Shown: positions 1-11,044 of the stretch, one piece after another
Layout: every line of letters begins with the position of its first letter
Position numbering within the stretch: the stretch's first letter is position 1
Origin: Intoshia linei
Lineage: Eukaryota > Orthonectida > Rhopaluridae
DNA length: 25,156 nucleotides
Assembly (NCBI GenBank): GCA_001642005.1
Contig: LWCA01000509.1
Location: 1-25,156, forward strand
Direction: 5' to 3'
The notes under the pieces: model-generated
Told to the model about the DNA's origin: nothing
Databases searched by the model: none
What the model saw: only the letters and a program-made list of their open reading frames with translations
Position numbers and translations under genes: made by a program

Positions 1-190
1 TTTGGGAACCACTCCTTTAAAGGATTGATAATAGTGAATAGTAGGATTTTTAAGCTAGAGTTAGGTGCTGTTTGGACGTAGTACAAAACTGCCAAGCCAG
101 TTTAATATAAATACTTCTTGTATAAATAATTCGATTTTATTAGTTTTTATATTAGCAATTGTTATATCCTTTCGCGGTGTTTATTTTTTT

Positions 191-1178
191 TCAGCAAATT
201 TTAATTTTTTCCCATGCTTGAGAAATTATAACAATAGCTTGACTTATGTTTAAATTAGAAAGGTAATTTGGTAATTCGTCACAATGAATAAGTAGGGAAA
301 ATTCTATCATTACATTATAATAATGGTTTTTAAACGATTTTATCATACCCATATTAAGTGGTTGAATTAAAGCTGTTGCATTCTTTGGTAAAAAAAACAA
401 CTTAATATTTGAACAATCTAACTGTTTATCGCAACTAGCATTATCTAAAATAAGTACAGTTTTTCTCTTTTGATCCTTCATTTCACAATTCAAAACCATC
501 AACCATGCATCAAAAATATTGCTTGTCATCCATGCATTTATTGATGAATTATATAAAACTCTGAAATCAAATGGAAAACAATTTTTCATACATCGAGGAT
601 TCTTACTTTTTCTTATTACCAATGGCTGTAGTTTTTCCCTCTCCAAACTACAACATAAAAAGGTTACTTTTTGTTTTATTTGTTTAGTTCCTTTACATTT
701 ATCGTTTTTTTGAACAAATGATTTTTTTAAAAGATTTTTAATATATAAAGCAGTTTCGTCACAATTGAAAACATTCTCACTTTTATATTCACGTATGTGC
801 TCATCGTAAATTGCATAAAAATCAATTAAATTCGACTTATCACATGATTTTTTTTCACCATAAATTGACTTAAATAATAATTCAGGCCTGAATTTCAATC
901 TATCTAACAATCCATTTGAGACAACAAAATTGTTAATATACAATCGTGTAGCTACATTTAGAGCAAAATGTTTTAATTTTGTTACCATTAACCGGGACAT
1001 ATTGTTTCCTAAATTTAAGAATGTCTCAAACACGGCTTTATCTAATTCAACAAAACAATTGTGTGGTTGATGACGGTATTGCATCAACATTGACATTCAT
1101 CACTTGATTATTTAAAACTGGTAATATTTCCTTTTTAATTCTAAATACTGTACATTTACTAGTTTTGGTTCGGAGAAC
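191..1178 (-). pseudogene. Tigger/pogo-type DDE transposase, decayed copy
   Basis: Reading on the minus strand, an uninterrupted frame from 1096 to 191 encodes about 301 residues that match the CENP-B-like second helix-turn-helix and the DDE endonuclease domain of Tigger (pogo/Tc1-mariner) transposases. Visible landmarks are the first acidic residue in NCDETAL, the second in LILDNAS, and the block SKNPRCMKN typical of Tigger. The third catalytic position, normally Asp in a QPLD-type motif, is Asn here (QPLN, codon AAT near 350). Just upstream, at about 1178-1100, a different frame reads as the end of the first DNA-binding helix-turn-helix (TSKCTVFRI), so a frameshift separates it from the main body. 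No terminal inverted repeats were found at either side. The frameshift and the lost Asp argue for a dead copy. The family call is firm; exact limits are not. Confidence 0.88.
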
Positions 1179-1538
1179 TTTTTATCTTTTAACCCTTACG
1201 AGACTATGCTGATTTTCAAAATTGCAAGCAAAAAATTTCACTTTTGAAATGTTAAAAAACACTAGAATTTAAAGCTCAAAATTCACAAATTTCAAATGTC
1301 ATTGATTTGTAAAGTGAACAACTTAAATTTGTCTTTAATATTTGGCTAAGAATTAGCAATAAAATGTATTTAATTTATGAAACGCAATTGCAATCACGTC
1401 GCGTCTATTATATTTCAAATATAATTTATTTTGTTTGACACAAAGTAAACATTGATAATAAAATTAATTTTTACGCATATTGCATATTATTGTATGAGCA
1501 GTAATTTGTTCAAAATTTATATTGGTATTGCCTTATTA

Positions 1539-1556
1539 TGGTTTGTATACAAACCA
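1539..1556. repeat. 18-bp perfect palindrome
   Basis: TGGTTTGTATACAAACCA reads identically on both strands. It lies between the Tigger relic and the first hAT-like end. It could be a dimeric protein-binding site or a fused transposon end; nothing nearby decides this. Confidence 0.6.
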
Positions 1557-1592
1557 ATGTAAATTCATGAGTGTAATTTTTGGCATCTATAC

Positions 1593-2302
1593 CAGTGGTG
1601 TGCAAACTTATTGATATGCGGGCCACACAAATTTCGTGAATACATATGAAACAATTTAAATTGATGAAATTCTATTTTGGCTTGTAAATTTGATTGCTTT
1701 TTTTAAATATTAAAGTGTCAAAATTCCATTTGAATAATTAACAATTATTATTTTTGGAGTGCATTTTAATTATTAAGTTTCAAAATTGTACGTATTTATA
1801 ATTATATCAATGCAAACAATGAAAGAAAATTTGAACAAAAATTATCCTATTATTGATAAATAATAAAAATAATTTTTGTGTTCAACTATTCATAAAACCA
1901 ACCAAAAAATTTAATTTTTATAATAATAATTAATAATAATCACAATTATTATATAAATAAAAATTTAATAAATATTGGTATTGCTCCAATTGTGAATGAT
2001 GCAGCCGAAAGATAAAAATACAAACGAACCTCAAATTTGTCCAAAAACGAAGTAGAAATCCAAAATATAGTGTCAGTTTTGAATAAATTTTGATGATTTT
2101 ATTAGAAATATACAAAAATAAACTTAAATTTACAAATATTTTATCTAATTACTTAATTGATCACCGCAACGTCGTTACTTACTTTTTTCAAAAATGGTCT
2201 TTTACATCTTTGTTTGCATTTAAAAATACATCTAGTCCACATGGTACGTCTTTAAAAATATCAAAATTTAAAAACGATGTGACACCCAGTTGAGAATTAC
2301 TG
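1593..2302. mobile_element. hAT-like element ends (possibly two different copies)
   Basis: At 1593 the sequence CAGTGGTGTGCAAAC begins after the 8-mer ATCTATAC. At 2302 a right end TTGAGAATTACTG stops just before GTTTATTA. Both look like hAT termini, and both flanking 8-mers have TA at positions 4-5, as expected for Buster-type hAT target sites. The two 8-mers agree at only four of eight positions, so these may be ends of two separate elements. The interior is AT-rich and shows no coding potential. The rest of 1179-2530 holds no gene that I can see. Confidence 0.35.
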
Positions 2303-2530
2303 GTTTATTATATTAAAACATTTAATGGTAATCTATTCATAAATTTAATTTGAGTTGAGAGTTGAATATAATTTTTAACTCTTTACATCTATTTATTATA
2401 ATTTACATTTCATATTCAAAGCATTAAACCTAATGTATTGGTAAGAATTGGTTATTATAGTATTATAATAAAGGAAATTCTTGAATTTAAGTGAAATTGC
2501 ATTTCAAATACTATAATTTATCTGGTAATA

Positions 2531-3434
2531 CAGTGGTTTCTGTTCAATATAAATACTGTATAATATGAATTTTATGAAAATAAAAGTTAGATTTGTATAG
2601 TATTTATTATGAGAAAACATTTTTAATATGAATTTCTTTCAATATGAACTGTAAATATGAATTTGTGTAAATAAACATAAATTTGTATTAATTTTCTATC
2701 ACGTGACTTATAAATTTTAGAAAAGTAACCATTCAATATGAATTTGAAGAGAAAAAGATCGATATATGATAAAATAAAATTGATTAAACTGTTTGACGAA
2801 TATTAAAATCAAAAATATTTAGCCACTAAACACTCAATTTCAGTAGGTTTGATAAATAAGTCGTTAAAAAATCGTGAAGAAATCATTAATTGTAATAATT
2901 TGAATCAGAAGAGACAACCTTGCCTAAGGGAATCTATGAAAATTGAATCAGTGGTTTCAACATCAACAGACATTAAATATAAGTATAAGTGGCAATATAT
3001 TAAAAGAAATGGCGCTGGAAATTGAGTCTTTTGGATTTGAACGCTTTTAAAGCTTCTACTGGTTGTTTAAATTCTTTTTTTAACCAGAAATTCCATTAAA
3101 TCAAAAAAATGTATAAAAGAATCAAAATTAGTAAGCGAGTCTAAAATAAAATAAATATTTTCTAAAGCTGTAGAAAAATATAGAAATGATAACTGATGAA
3201 ACCAGATCTTAAAAAAAAATTAATTATTAATTTTTAATTTAAGAAAAAATTGAAAATAGCAACAAAATTAGAAACTATTTTCCATTGCAAAAATATATAC
3301 TTATACAATGTATAATATACATTTGTGTTAATACTCACTTCATTCTAAATTCATATTCATATTGTACAACCAACTCTATTATGAATGTTCTAAATATCCG
3401 GTCCCTTGACATTCATATTATACAGAAACCACTG
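2531..3434 (+). mobile_element. Pogo/Tigger DNA transposon, 904 bp, degenerate
   Basis: The element starts CAGTGGTTTCTGT and ends with the complement ACAGAAACCACTG, flanked on both sides by TA, the pogo/Tc1-mariner target duplication. Inside both ends the 9-mer AATATGAAT recurs (left side near 2572, 2624, 2654 and 2735; right side on the opposite strand near 3350 and 3410), giving subterminal repeats. The interior carries remains of a transposase N-terminus but no DDE domain, so this is an internally deleted, non-autonomous copy. The matching termini and TA duplication make the boundaries reliable. Confidence 0.88.
2738..3099 (+). pseudogene. Transposase DNA-binding region of the 904-bp pogo element
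   Basis: From the ATG at 2738 the frame begins MNLKRKRSIYDKIKLIKLF and resembles the CENP-B-N/psq helix-turn-helix of Tigger proteins. It meets a stop at 2804-2806, then continues in the same frame with ISVGLINKSLKNREEI, the recognition-helix part, to a stop at 3023-3025. A shifted frame (3046-3099) gives FKASTGCLNSFF, the start of the second CENP-B-type helix-turn-helix. The catalytic domain is missing. In-frame stop, frameshift and deletion make it non-functional. Confidence 0.8.
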
Positions 3435-3734
3435 TATTTCTAAAACAATTAATTTCCAGGAAATTAAAAAAAATTGAATTTGAATGAGGTTTTAGATTAC
3501 AATTTCCAATCTTTTTATGAGTGTACTAATTATTAAATAAATTGAAACCGAGCCATTTGAACATAAATTGCCATACATAAATGTAAAAATTATTTACAAA
3601 AAATTAAAAATTTAACAAAAATACGTTGTCTACAATAAATTTATGATATTGTATTGGAACTTGTCTGTAATAGCTCTACTTTATTAGAATGTCATAGTTT
3701 TACCATAGTTTTTACCATATAAAACACGTACCGT

Positions 3735-3742
3735 CCAATCAG
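3735..3742 (+). promoter_or_regulatory. CCAAT box upstream of NASP
   Basis: CCAATCAG lies about 175 bp before the NASP start codon and matches the NF-Y consensus. No clear TATA box is seen at the expected place. The match is to a short motif in AT-rich DNA, so it is suggestive only. The rest of 3437-3915 shows no gene. Confidence 0.3.
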
Positions 3743-3915
3743 AACATTACGATAAATGCATATTAAATTGAGCGGTATTTTTGATATGAAGTGCATATCT
3801 AAACTTATCGATTATTTTATCGTTCATATATTTTCTGCTAGACAAAAACTAGTTTAAAAATTTCATTTCATATTTATTCATTTTAAATTTAGTATTTTAA
3901 CTGAGTTAACCAAAA

Positions 3916-5287
3916 ATGAGTCAAAAAGAATCAACTACTATGGAAGACATTGAGTATTTGCTTTAATAAACCAATTTAATAACATAATAATGGTCTATTT
4001 AGAACCACTGAATTAATATTGATTGGAAGATCTAAATTGGCAAAAAATGAAATACCTGATGCATTGGAACATTTGCAAACTGCCTGTCATAGAATGTATG
4101 TTTATAAATTCTTTTCTAATAAATGATAGGTCTAAAGAGCACGGTGAAATGAGTGAAAAATTGGTCGACGTATACATGTACTATGGATGTGCTCTTTTGG
4201 CCATGTCACGAGTTGAAAGCGGAGTTTTAGGAAATGCTCTCAGTGGAAGTATTTAACTTTTGTAAATTGATTCAATTTATTAAATAGTTATTGATAAGGC
4301 CGAGGAAAATAATATGGACCTTGATTGCGATGAAGTTGAGAAAAAAGACGATGGTGACAAAGCTTGGGAAGAAATTAGCGAAAAGGTGATTGACGCTATG
4401 GTTGAAAAGGACGATCTTGTTGAAACTGAGGAAATTTCCGTCACAGAGGAAAAGGACGAAGAAGAAAAACCTGAAGAAACTGAAAAAGTTGATGAACCTG
4501 TAACCGAAGAAACCAAAAAGGAAGATGAAGAAAGTGAAGATGTTAGCCATCTTCAACTTTCATGGGAAATTCTCGATCTTACCAGAAAAATAATTGAAAA
4601 ACAAGAAAATAAAGAAATGGACTCTAAATTAGCCAAAGTATATCTCTTGTTGGGAGAAGTTTCAGTGGAAACTGGTAGTTATGATCAAGGAGTCGATGAT
4701 TTCAAAAAATGCTTGGATATTAGAGAAAACTTGGAATCTTCTACTTCTAGACTTTTGGCAGAAGTTAATTATCAAATTGGCATAGCTTATTCATATGCAA
4801 AAAATTATGATGAATCTCTAAAGTACCTAAACGTTTCAATTGAAATTATGAACAAAGATATTGGTACGTTAATATTATTTACATTTACTAAATTTATTTT
4901 TAGAAATACTCTCAAAGAATGGGTCTGAGAATACAGAAGGTTTGATTTTTTATAAAATTAATTTAATATTTAATTATTATCTAGAAATATCCGACATTAG
5001 AATGGTTCTACCTCAAATGATGCAGAGAATCAAAGATGTCGAAGAAGAAAGAGACGATAAATCCAATAACAACAAAGAAAAAAATGGTGTCACTCCTGAT
5101 AACACTGAGGCAGATGATATATCTCATATGCTCAAGAAGAAGGTAATTTTTTGAAAATATTTAAAAATAAACGTATCAGAGAGAAACAGATTCTGATATA
5201 CAACCCAAAAAAATGAAGATGGATTCTTCCGCTATAGAGGGTGAAGGAGACCATATTGCCAACGGAAATAATGCTATGAAGGCATAA
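3916..5287 (+). CDS. NASP: NASP histone chaperone (SHNi-TPR protein)
   Basis: NASP/Sim3 proteins bind histone H3-H4 (and linker H1) in the nucleus and cytosol. Exons by GT/AG and phase: 3916-3953, 4003-4095, 4130-4248, 4288-4863, 4904-4939, 4985-5142, 5180-5287; the sum of 1128 nt gives 375 aa. The first TPR covers about residues 15-80 and ends SGVLGNALSG, a NASP hallmark. A long Glu/Asp-rich insertion (about 90-165) interrupts the TPR array as in vertebrate NASP. Two further TPRs follow (LGEVSVETGSYDQGVDDF and QIGIAYSYAKNYDESLKYL), then a coiled segment (MVLPQMMQRIKDVEEER), the ISHMLKKKR motif and PKKMKM, a likely bipartite nuclear signal. All six introns are 34-49 bp. The ATG at 3916 is the first in frame before the TPR. 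It ends 212 bp before the GAK start. Confidence 0.93.
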
Positions 5288-5499
5288 TCGATATTATTTA
5301 ATGTAGTATATAATTATTGTAAAGTTCTTATTAAATCGTCTGAATACAATTTTTGTACAATCAATAGTTCCATAGTTTTGTTCCACTTGTGAATATTTGA
5401 GTACGCATAAAATATAGTTGAAATTCTGTTTGAAAATTTGTATACGTGATGACAAACGTTTACATAGATAATATTTACAAAATGAAATTTTTTATATAA

Positions 5500-8400
5500 A
5501 TGAAAAAAAACGAAATTCCACCCAGTGTATGGCACGATATGGCTCGTGTGTCTACTGAAAATATTTCTTCGCAATCTACCTCATTTATTGGTGGTTCAGT
5601 ACAAATTGAAAAATTTACCTACAAAATTCGCACATTTATTGCTGATGGTGGTTTTGGCAGTGTTTTTAAAGCACAAAACGTCAAAGACAATTCATATGTG
5701 GCTATAAAAGTAAGTAATGTGGGTATATTTCTTAATGAAATTAGAGAATGTTTGCCAACAATAAAGATACCCATCGCGCAATAATAAAAGAATTGAAATT
5801 ATTGGTTAAGATTTTTGTAAAATTTAGATTGTCATTATTTAGAAAAAGCTTAGCGGTCATCCAAACATTGTCACGTTTATAGCTGGTGCTGGTCTAACCA
5901 AAAAGAATGGCAAGGTTGGTTTGACTGAGTACCTTTTACTCACCGAATATTGCCCAGGTATTAAATACATGTGTGGAACTTTTTTTAAATTATTAGTGCT
6001 ACTCATGAACGTATTAAACTCTGATATTGACCTCAACTCTGTACAAATTTTACACATGTTTTATCAATTAACTTCTGCTGTCAATTTTATTCATTCACAA
6101 TCCATGCCTCTTATACATCGTGATTTAAAGGTTTTTTCACATTTTTAATACAATCTAGTTTCATAGATGGATAACATACTTGTCAATGATAAGGGTATTC
6201 TAAAATTGATAGATTTTGGAAGTATGACCGTAAACCTTATAACACCACAATCCGATTGGTCCACCGAAAAATACATGAACGCGGAAACAGAAATTGACAG
6301 TTTCACAACTCCTATTTACCGAGCACCCGAAATGTATGATCTTTATCAACTATATCCGATTGATACAAAATCAGATATTTGGGTTAGTTTTTTTAGAATT
6401 AATGTATTATTCTTAATTTAATTGTTTATATGTATTTGTAAGCCAATATACTTTTTTATTGTTCATACATTTAGGCGCTTGGTTGCATTTTATTCTGCAT
6501 GACGTATAAATCTCATCCATTTGAAACGAGTGGGAAACTAGCCATTATAAATTGCAAATACCACTACCCGTCAATTAAAAAATCGGAACAATATACCAAA
6601 GTTAACCAATTTATAGGTAAATTTTTATTTTATAAAGGTATATCGTGGGGTCGCCAAAGTGGAGAACATGTTACCATGGATATAAAAAGTTGAGATTATT
6701 GAGGGACAATTAAAAATCTATTTAGAAATCATTTTTTAGGGTCCGCGACGAAAAAAGTATGCCAATGTTTGTACTGTATGGGTTAATTATTTTACATTTG
6801 ATGCACTGCATAACCATATTTTGTTGCATATTCAAATAATCTATGAAGCTATACAATATTTATTTTAAGTTAGGATTCCTAACATATTTGCTTTATATAA
6901 AATTCTTTGTGTGTCTATCTCTTATCGTTTATTTCAATCATTAAGGGTTTTTAAAATTCCACATTTTTATAACAGTTTTTTTCACTTGTGAAATTAAGAA
7001 AAATTTCAATTTTAGAAAGTTTCATTTTACCGGACAAAAACTATAATTATCCTTTCTTTTAAATCAAACGAGTCCTATAGTTTAAAAAAATATAGACTCT
7101 GATACTGATTTTACAATCATGAATATTGACATAATTTAAATTTCATAAAGTTGTATCTTCAAGGCCAAAACCACAAATTACCCTTTTTTAAAAAATGACA
7201 ATAGTTTCAGAATTTAAAAAAAATTACAGTTTATACTATTATTTTTCTAAATATATATAGAATTTTTCTAAGGACAAAATTTTGGTTAAATTTTAACTTA
7301 AAATGACTAGCATTATTATGATACTAAATCTTTTTTGGTTCAAATTAAAAGCTTTAGATACGTAAAATAATTTATTATTTAATTAATTAGTATTAATATA
7401 TATATTAATTATTTAATTTAAATTAAAATAAATTAATTTTCTTGATTAATGATAATAATAATGGTTGATTATTAATTATATGAAATTAAATGACCTGCAA
7501 ATATGGATTAAGTGGAATGAAAATAAAAATATATTAATTGTTTTAATGCAATGGCTGTCTGTTCATAATAGTATACGCACCCCCATTTCAAAATATTTAT
7601 TTTTTTGATCCCTAGCTCTAATAAATAAAAAAATATAATATTAAACTAAGACGACAAAAATGTAATATAATAATTTGGTTGTTTTGAGAAATTAGATTTT
7701 AAGTTTTTATTAAAAATGTTGATGAAATGACGGGTCCAAGGTGAAAAAGTTTGGTAAACCCTGATCTAGTAAATAAATACATTTTTATTAGGTTGACGAA
7801 GAATCAAAAATATTTTTTTTAACTTATCAACAATTTGGAGTTTCAACTTATGTTAGATTTTTGATTTTTGCGAATCCGCAATTATATACTATTTGGCTAC
7901 TCTTTGATTTAAAATAAAAATAATAGTACCCAAAAACTTTTTAATTCGAAAAGAAACATGAATACCACCTTTTTGGTATAACATATATCATTGTATTGTT
8001 TAGAAAAAATATTTATCCTAAACCCATTAAATCGACCAAGCGCTGAAGAGTTGATGGATATGATGAATTTTGTTTTAGCAAAATACAATTATTTGGAACC
8101 CCTATCGTTTTTGGCAAAAAAAAGTAATTTTCCATTTCAAGTTTTTTTCATTAATTTTTTCAGTTGTGTCCAAATGGAGTGACTCTGAAATTAAATTTTT
8201 ACCGTCAAATTTGAGTGTATACAAAACCATGTCTAAGCCGATGCAGTCAGTTAATCCGGCAGAATCAGTTGTTGAACCAAAACAACAAAATATTGCAACT
8301 GAAAAGTTGCAGAATTTGGAAATGGAAAAGTATTAAGGCATTTTGTGATTTTCACATGTTTTTAGAGTAAATAAATTTTATAAAGAATCCGTTATTGACT

Positions 8401-10937
8401 TTGATTTTATAACCCCTCGGATTGCAGGTAATTTTATATTAACATTTTTAATATTTGTTAGTTATGTCGTTCCCATCACCTGATTCAAAAATAAACTGTT
8501 TGCAGTCTGTTGAAACTTATTTAAATGAAAGATTTGAAAATAATTATGCAATTTACAATATTACCAACACCAGTTTTCACAAAGACTCTACACTTCAGAG
8601 GGTAAATTGGAAAAAAGATAAATTGTTACTATTCAATATTAGGTTAGTGAATGTGGTTCGAGGTGTGATACAAATCTTTCTTATTTAATAGCCATTTACG
8701 ATAACATTGTGTGCTGGCTCGGTAAAAATAAATGCAATATTGGTGTTATCAATTGCAAGGTACGTTAATTTGATTAACATGCCAATTTCACGTTTAGAAT
8801 GGATTCTGGGCTTCGTGTGCTGTTATTTGTGGGCTTCTTATTTATGGTGGCGTTTTCAGTCATTATTTACCACCATTGATACTTTTTCAAGAAAAACGCA
8901 AGAAAAAGATTAAATTATACCCATCCCAGTATAGGTAATTATAATTCAATTTGATTTAATTATTTATTAAGATATTTGACGTATATAATGAAAATAAAGG
9001 ACGAAATGAAGAAAAACAATTCCATTCAAAATTTACCTACCAATATTATTAAATTAAACAGTATTTTGTTCATCAATGCTAATGATAAATTATACAGGTA
9101 TTTATATTTATGTTTTTGTATAAAAGTTTGAAGTATCAATGAACATATCAAGGTTGAAATATTTTGCAATTCAAATAAAGTGAATCACGTCTATTTTCCA
9201 CCGGATAAATTAAAAAATGATTTCAAAATAGACATTGAAACGTACGTATCTGGCGATGTGGTTATTTTGTTTTCTGCGCCGTCGTTTAAGGATGAAAAGG
9301 TATATTTTTTATATTGTCTTTAAATGGTCAATTTAGAAAAAATACATCGACTTGTTTTCAATTAGTTTCCATACTTCTTTCATTGATCGTACAGAAAAAA
9401 CTACTCAACTCGTTTTCAAATTGTAGTTTTTTATCATTTTTATTTACTAAATTTAAAAATTTATTAGCAAGGATATTGATGTTTTTTATAAAAACGCGTC
9501 ATGTGAATTGACATTTATCACCAATATTTGTATGGATTCTTCACTCAATAGAGCCTCATTTACAAGTGATATTACTGTAGCAGATTTGCTAAATTGCAAT
9601 CAACCGACATTCAAATTAGTGGATCCAATTATATTTTTTGGAAATAAACGTTTTTTGAAAGAAACTATTTCTCAATATGGTATATTTTATACTATTAGTT
9701 TATTAGGGACTTGCTTTTTTATTGATTTTTTAGAAAATTTATCCATTATAGAAAAGGACAATTTTGTAAATTTTATTCAAGACGATTTCGTTTTTCAAGA
9801 TCCATCGTTAAAACAGAAGCTGCATTCTACAACAAAACAAGATTCTGTCGATTTGTTAAATACCTTTTCAAATTCAGCTATCATTGCAAGTAAAAGTACG
9901 AGTGATATAAATACTAGTGAAACATCTCCAATTTGTCGCATTAAATCAGAAAATAATGAATGTACTGCTAGTTTATTGAATATTGATTCATTTGTACAAA
10001 ATGATGGAGTTAATGTTGCATATTCTTACACCAATGTGCAGGATGTGCTGGAACCATCAAAAATGTCAAACCAAAAACCTAAACAGAAGATGGAGTTATC
10101 AACTAAAACCTCTGTCACCCCAAAATATGATATACCCATTAATAGAAAGCCTGATTCACCAAAAAAAACAAAGTTTTACTGTGATGAACCAAAAAAAGAG
10201 CAAAGCAATGATAAAAGTATTAATGACATGTTTAGCGATTTGCTTAAACCTCATAATTTCCAGACTGAGAACGATAAAAATAAAAAAACGAATCTTACAC
10301 TCAAAGATATTAGATATACCGAAAAAGCTAAATTTATGGATCCAAATACTCTAGCAGTAATATACTATTTACTTTATCTGGGCGCTGTTCTTTTTTTGTC
10401 AATTTTATCTTTGGAAATTTATATTTCTTTTTAAAATTTGAACATATACTCTGATTTTATATTTATTTGTGTAAAACTGGAGTTTTCTCTAAAAGGATGG
10501 TAAAAATAGAATTTTCTTCTAAGGGTTGGTAAAACTGGAATTTTTCCTTAAGGATTGGTAAATTTTGATTTTTAGTAAAAGAACTTTTCGATTTGGTTGG
10601 ATTTAAGTAGACACCCTTTTAAAAGTTTATGTTGATGTTTTACAACGTATTTCCAACTAATTTATTTTTTTAGGTCAATAAATGGAAAGAAGGAAAAGAG
10701 GAAAACATTCGCGCGTTGGTTTCTACAATTCACACCCTACCTTGGCCTATAAAACTGTCTATCCAGCCAGTATCAATGGCAAATTTACTATCTGTTAGTC
10801 AAGTAAAAAAGGCTTATAGAAAAATTGTTGTACATATACACCCAGACAAAAATATTGGTTCTCAAAATGAAACATTAGCCAAATTAGTTTTTATTCCATT
10901 AAGTCTTGCCTGGTCAAAATTTGACCAAAATGATTAA
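5500..10937 (+). CDS. GAK: Cyclin-G-associated kinase (kinase + PTEN-like/C2 + J domain)
   Basis: GAK phosphorylates AP adaptor mu subunits and, through its J domain, recruits Hsc70 to uncoat clathrin vesicles. Exons: 5500-5709, 5745-5804, 5843-5957, 5997-6130, 6167-6382, 6475-6616, 8004-8123, 8164-8329, 8366-8427, 8462-8601, 8643-8759, 8798-8934, 8972-9097, 9134-9299, 9337-9422, 9468-10356, 10674-10937; 3150 nt, 1049 aa. Kinase: Gly loop ADGGFGSVF (48-56), Lys70, HRDLK with Asp171, DFG at 189-191 and the motif RAPEMYDLY. The PTEN-like domain (about 408-545) keeps RVSECG, but its P-loop reads NCKNGFWAS and lacks the usual Arg, so it is probably a lipid-binding pseudophosphatase. A C2-like domain follows (about 565-690). 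The tail has three DLL clathrin-box-like motifs (near 705, 794, 922), then the J domain with HPD at about 1018-1020. A possible 54-bp intron at 9680-9733 would shorten it to 1031 aa. Confidence 0.95.
6617..8003. other. Large GAK intron 6 with hAT-like debris
   Basis: This 1387-bp intron interrupts the kinase domain between VNQFI and KIFILNPLNRPSAEE; most other GAK introns are 34-54 bp. It contains a right-end-like hAT terminus ending GGTAAACCCTG at 7763, followed by ATCTAGTA (TA at positions 4-5). A second terminal-like tract, AGGGTCCGCGACGAAAAAAG, begins at 6739. No matching left end was found, so no complete element can be drawn. The middle (about 7350-7450) is almost pure A/T. No coding exon is seen inside. 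Confidence 0.6.
9680..9733 (+). other. Possible in-frame (exitron-like) intron in GAK
   Basis: A GTATAT donor and a TTTTTTAG acceptor bound 54 bp, a multiple of three with no in-frame stop. Splicing would join the codons for Gln-Tyr to Glu-Asn and remove 18 residues; retention adds the hydrophobic stretch GIFYTISLLGTCFFIDFL. Size and boundaries fit the other small introns, so removal is likely but unproven. Confidence 0.55.
10357..10673. other. GAK last intron (317 bp)
   Basis: It lies between the NTLA codons and VNKWKEGKEENIR, directly before the J domain exon. The donor is GCA|GTAATA and the acceptor a long T-tract plus TAG. It is lengthened by a repeat (10480-10615) related in inverted orientation to the tandem array downstream of the gene. 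Confidence 0.8.
10480..10615 (-). repeat. Inverted copy of the 114-bp repeat unit
   Basis: On the minus strand this stretch reads AATCCAACC, then ATTTACCAATCCTTAAGG and further TTTACCAACCCTTAG-like blocks. These match the blocks of the tandem array at 11131-11435 on the plus strand. It holds roughly one unit plus extra copies of the TTTACCAA(C/T)CCTTA submotif. Confidence 0.7.
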
Positions 10938-11044
10938 ATATACTTTATTGATTAGTTTTAATGTTCATTTTATAAATTTATGTGATATTATTAAAATGTG
11001 TAACCTTTGCAGTTTTTATGAGACTCGTTTTATACGTTTTAACC

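Noticed and set aside
4272-4556. Phe- and Ser-rich minus-strand frames
   Set aside because: They are complements of the Glu/Lys-rich acidic block of NASP.
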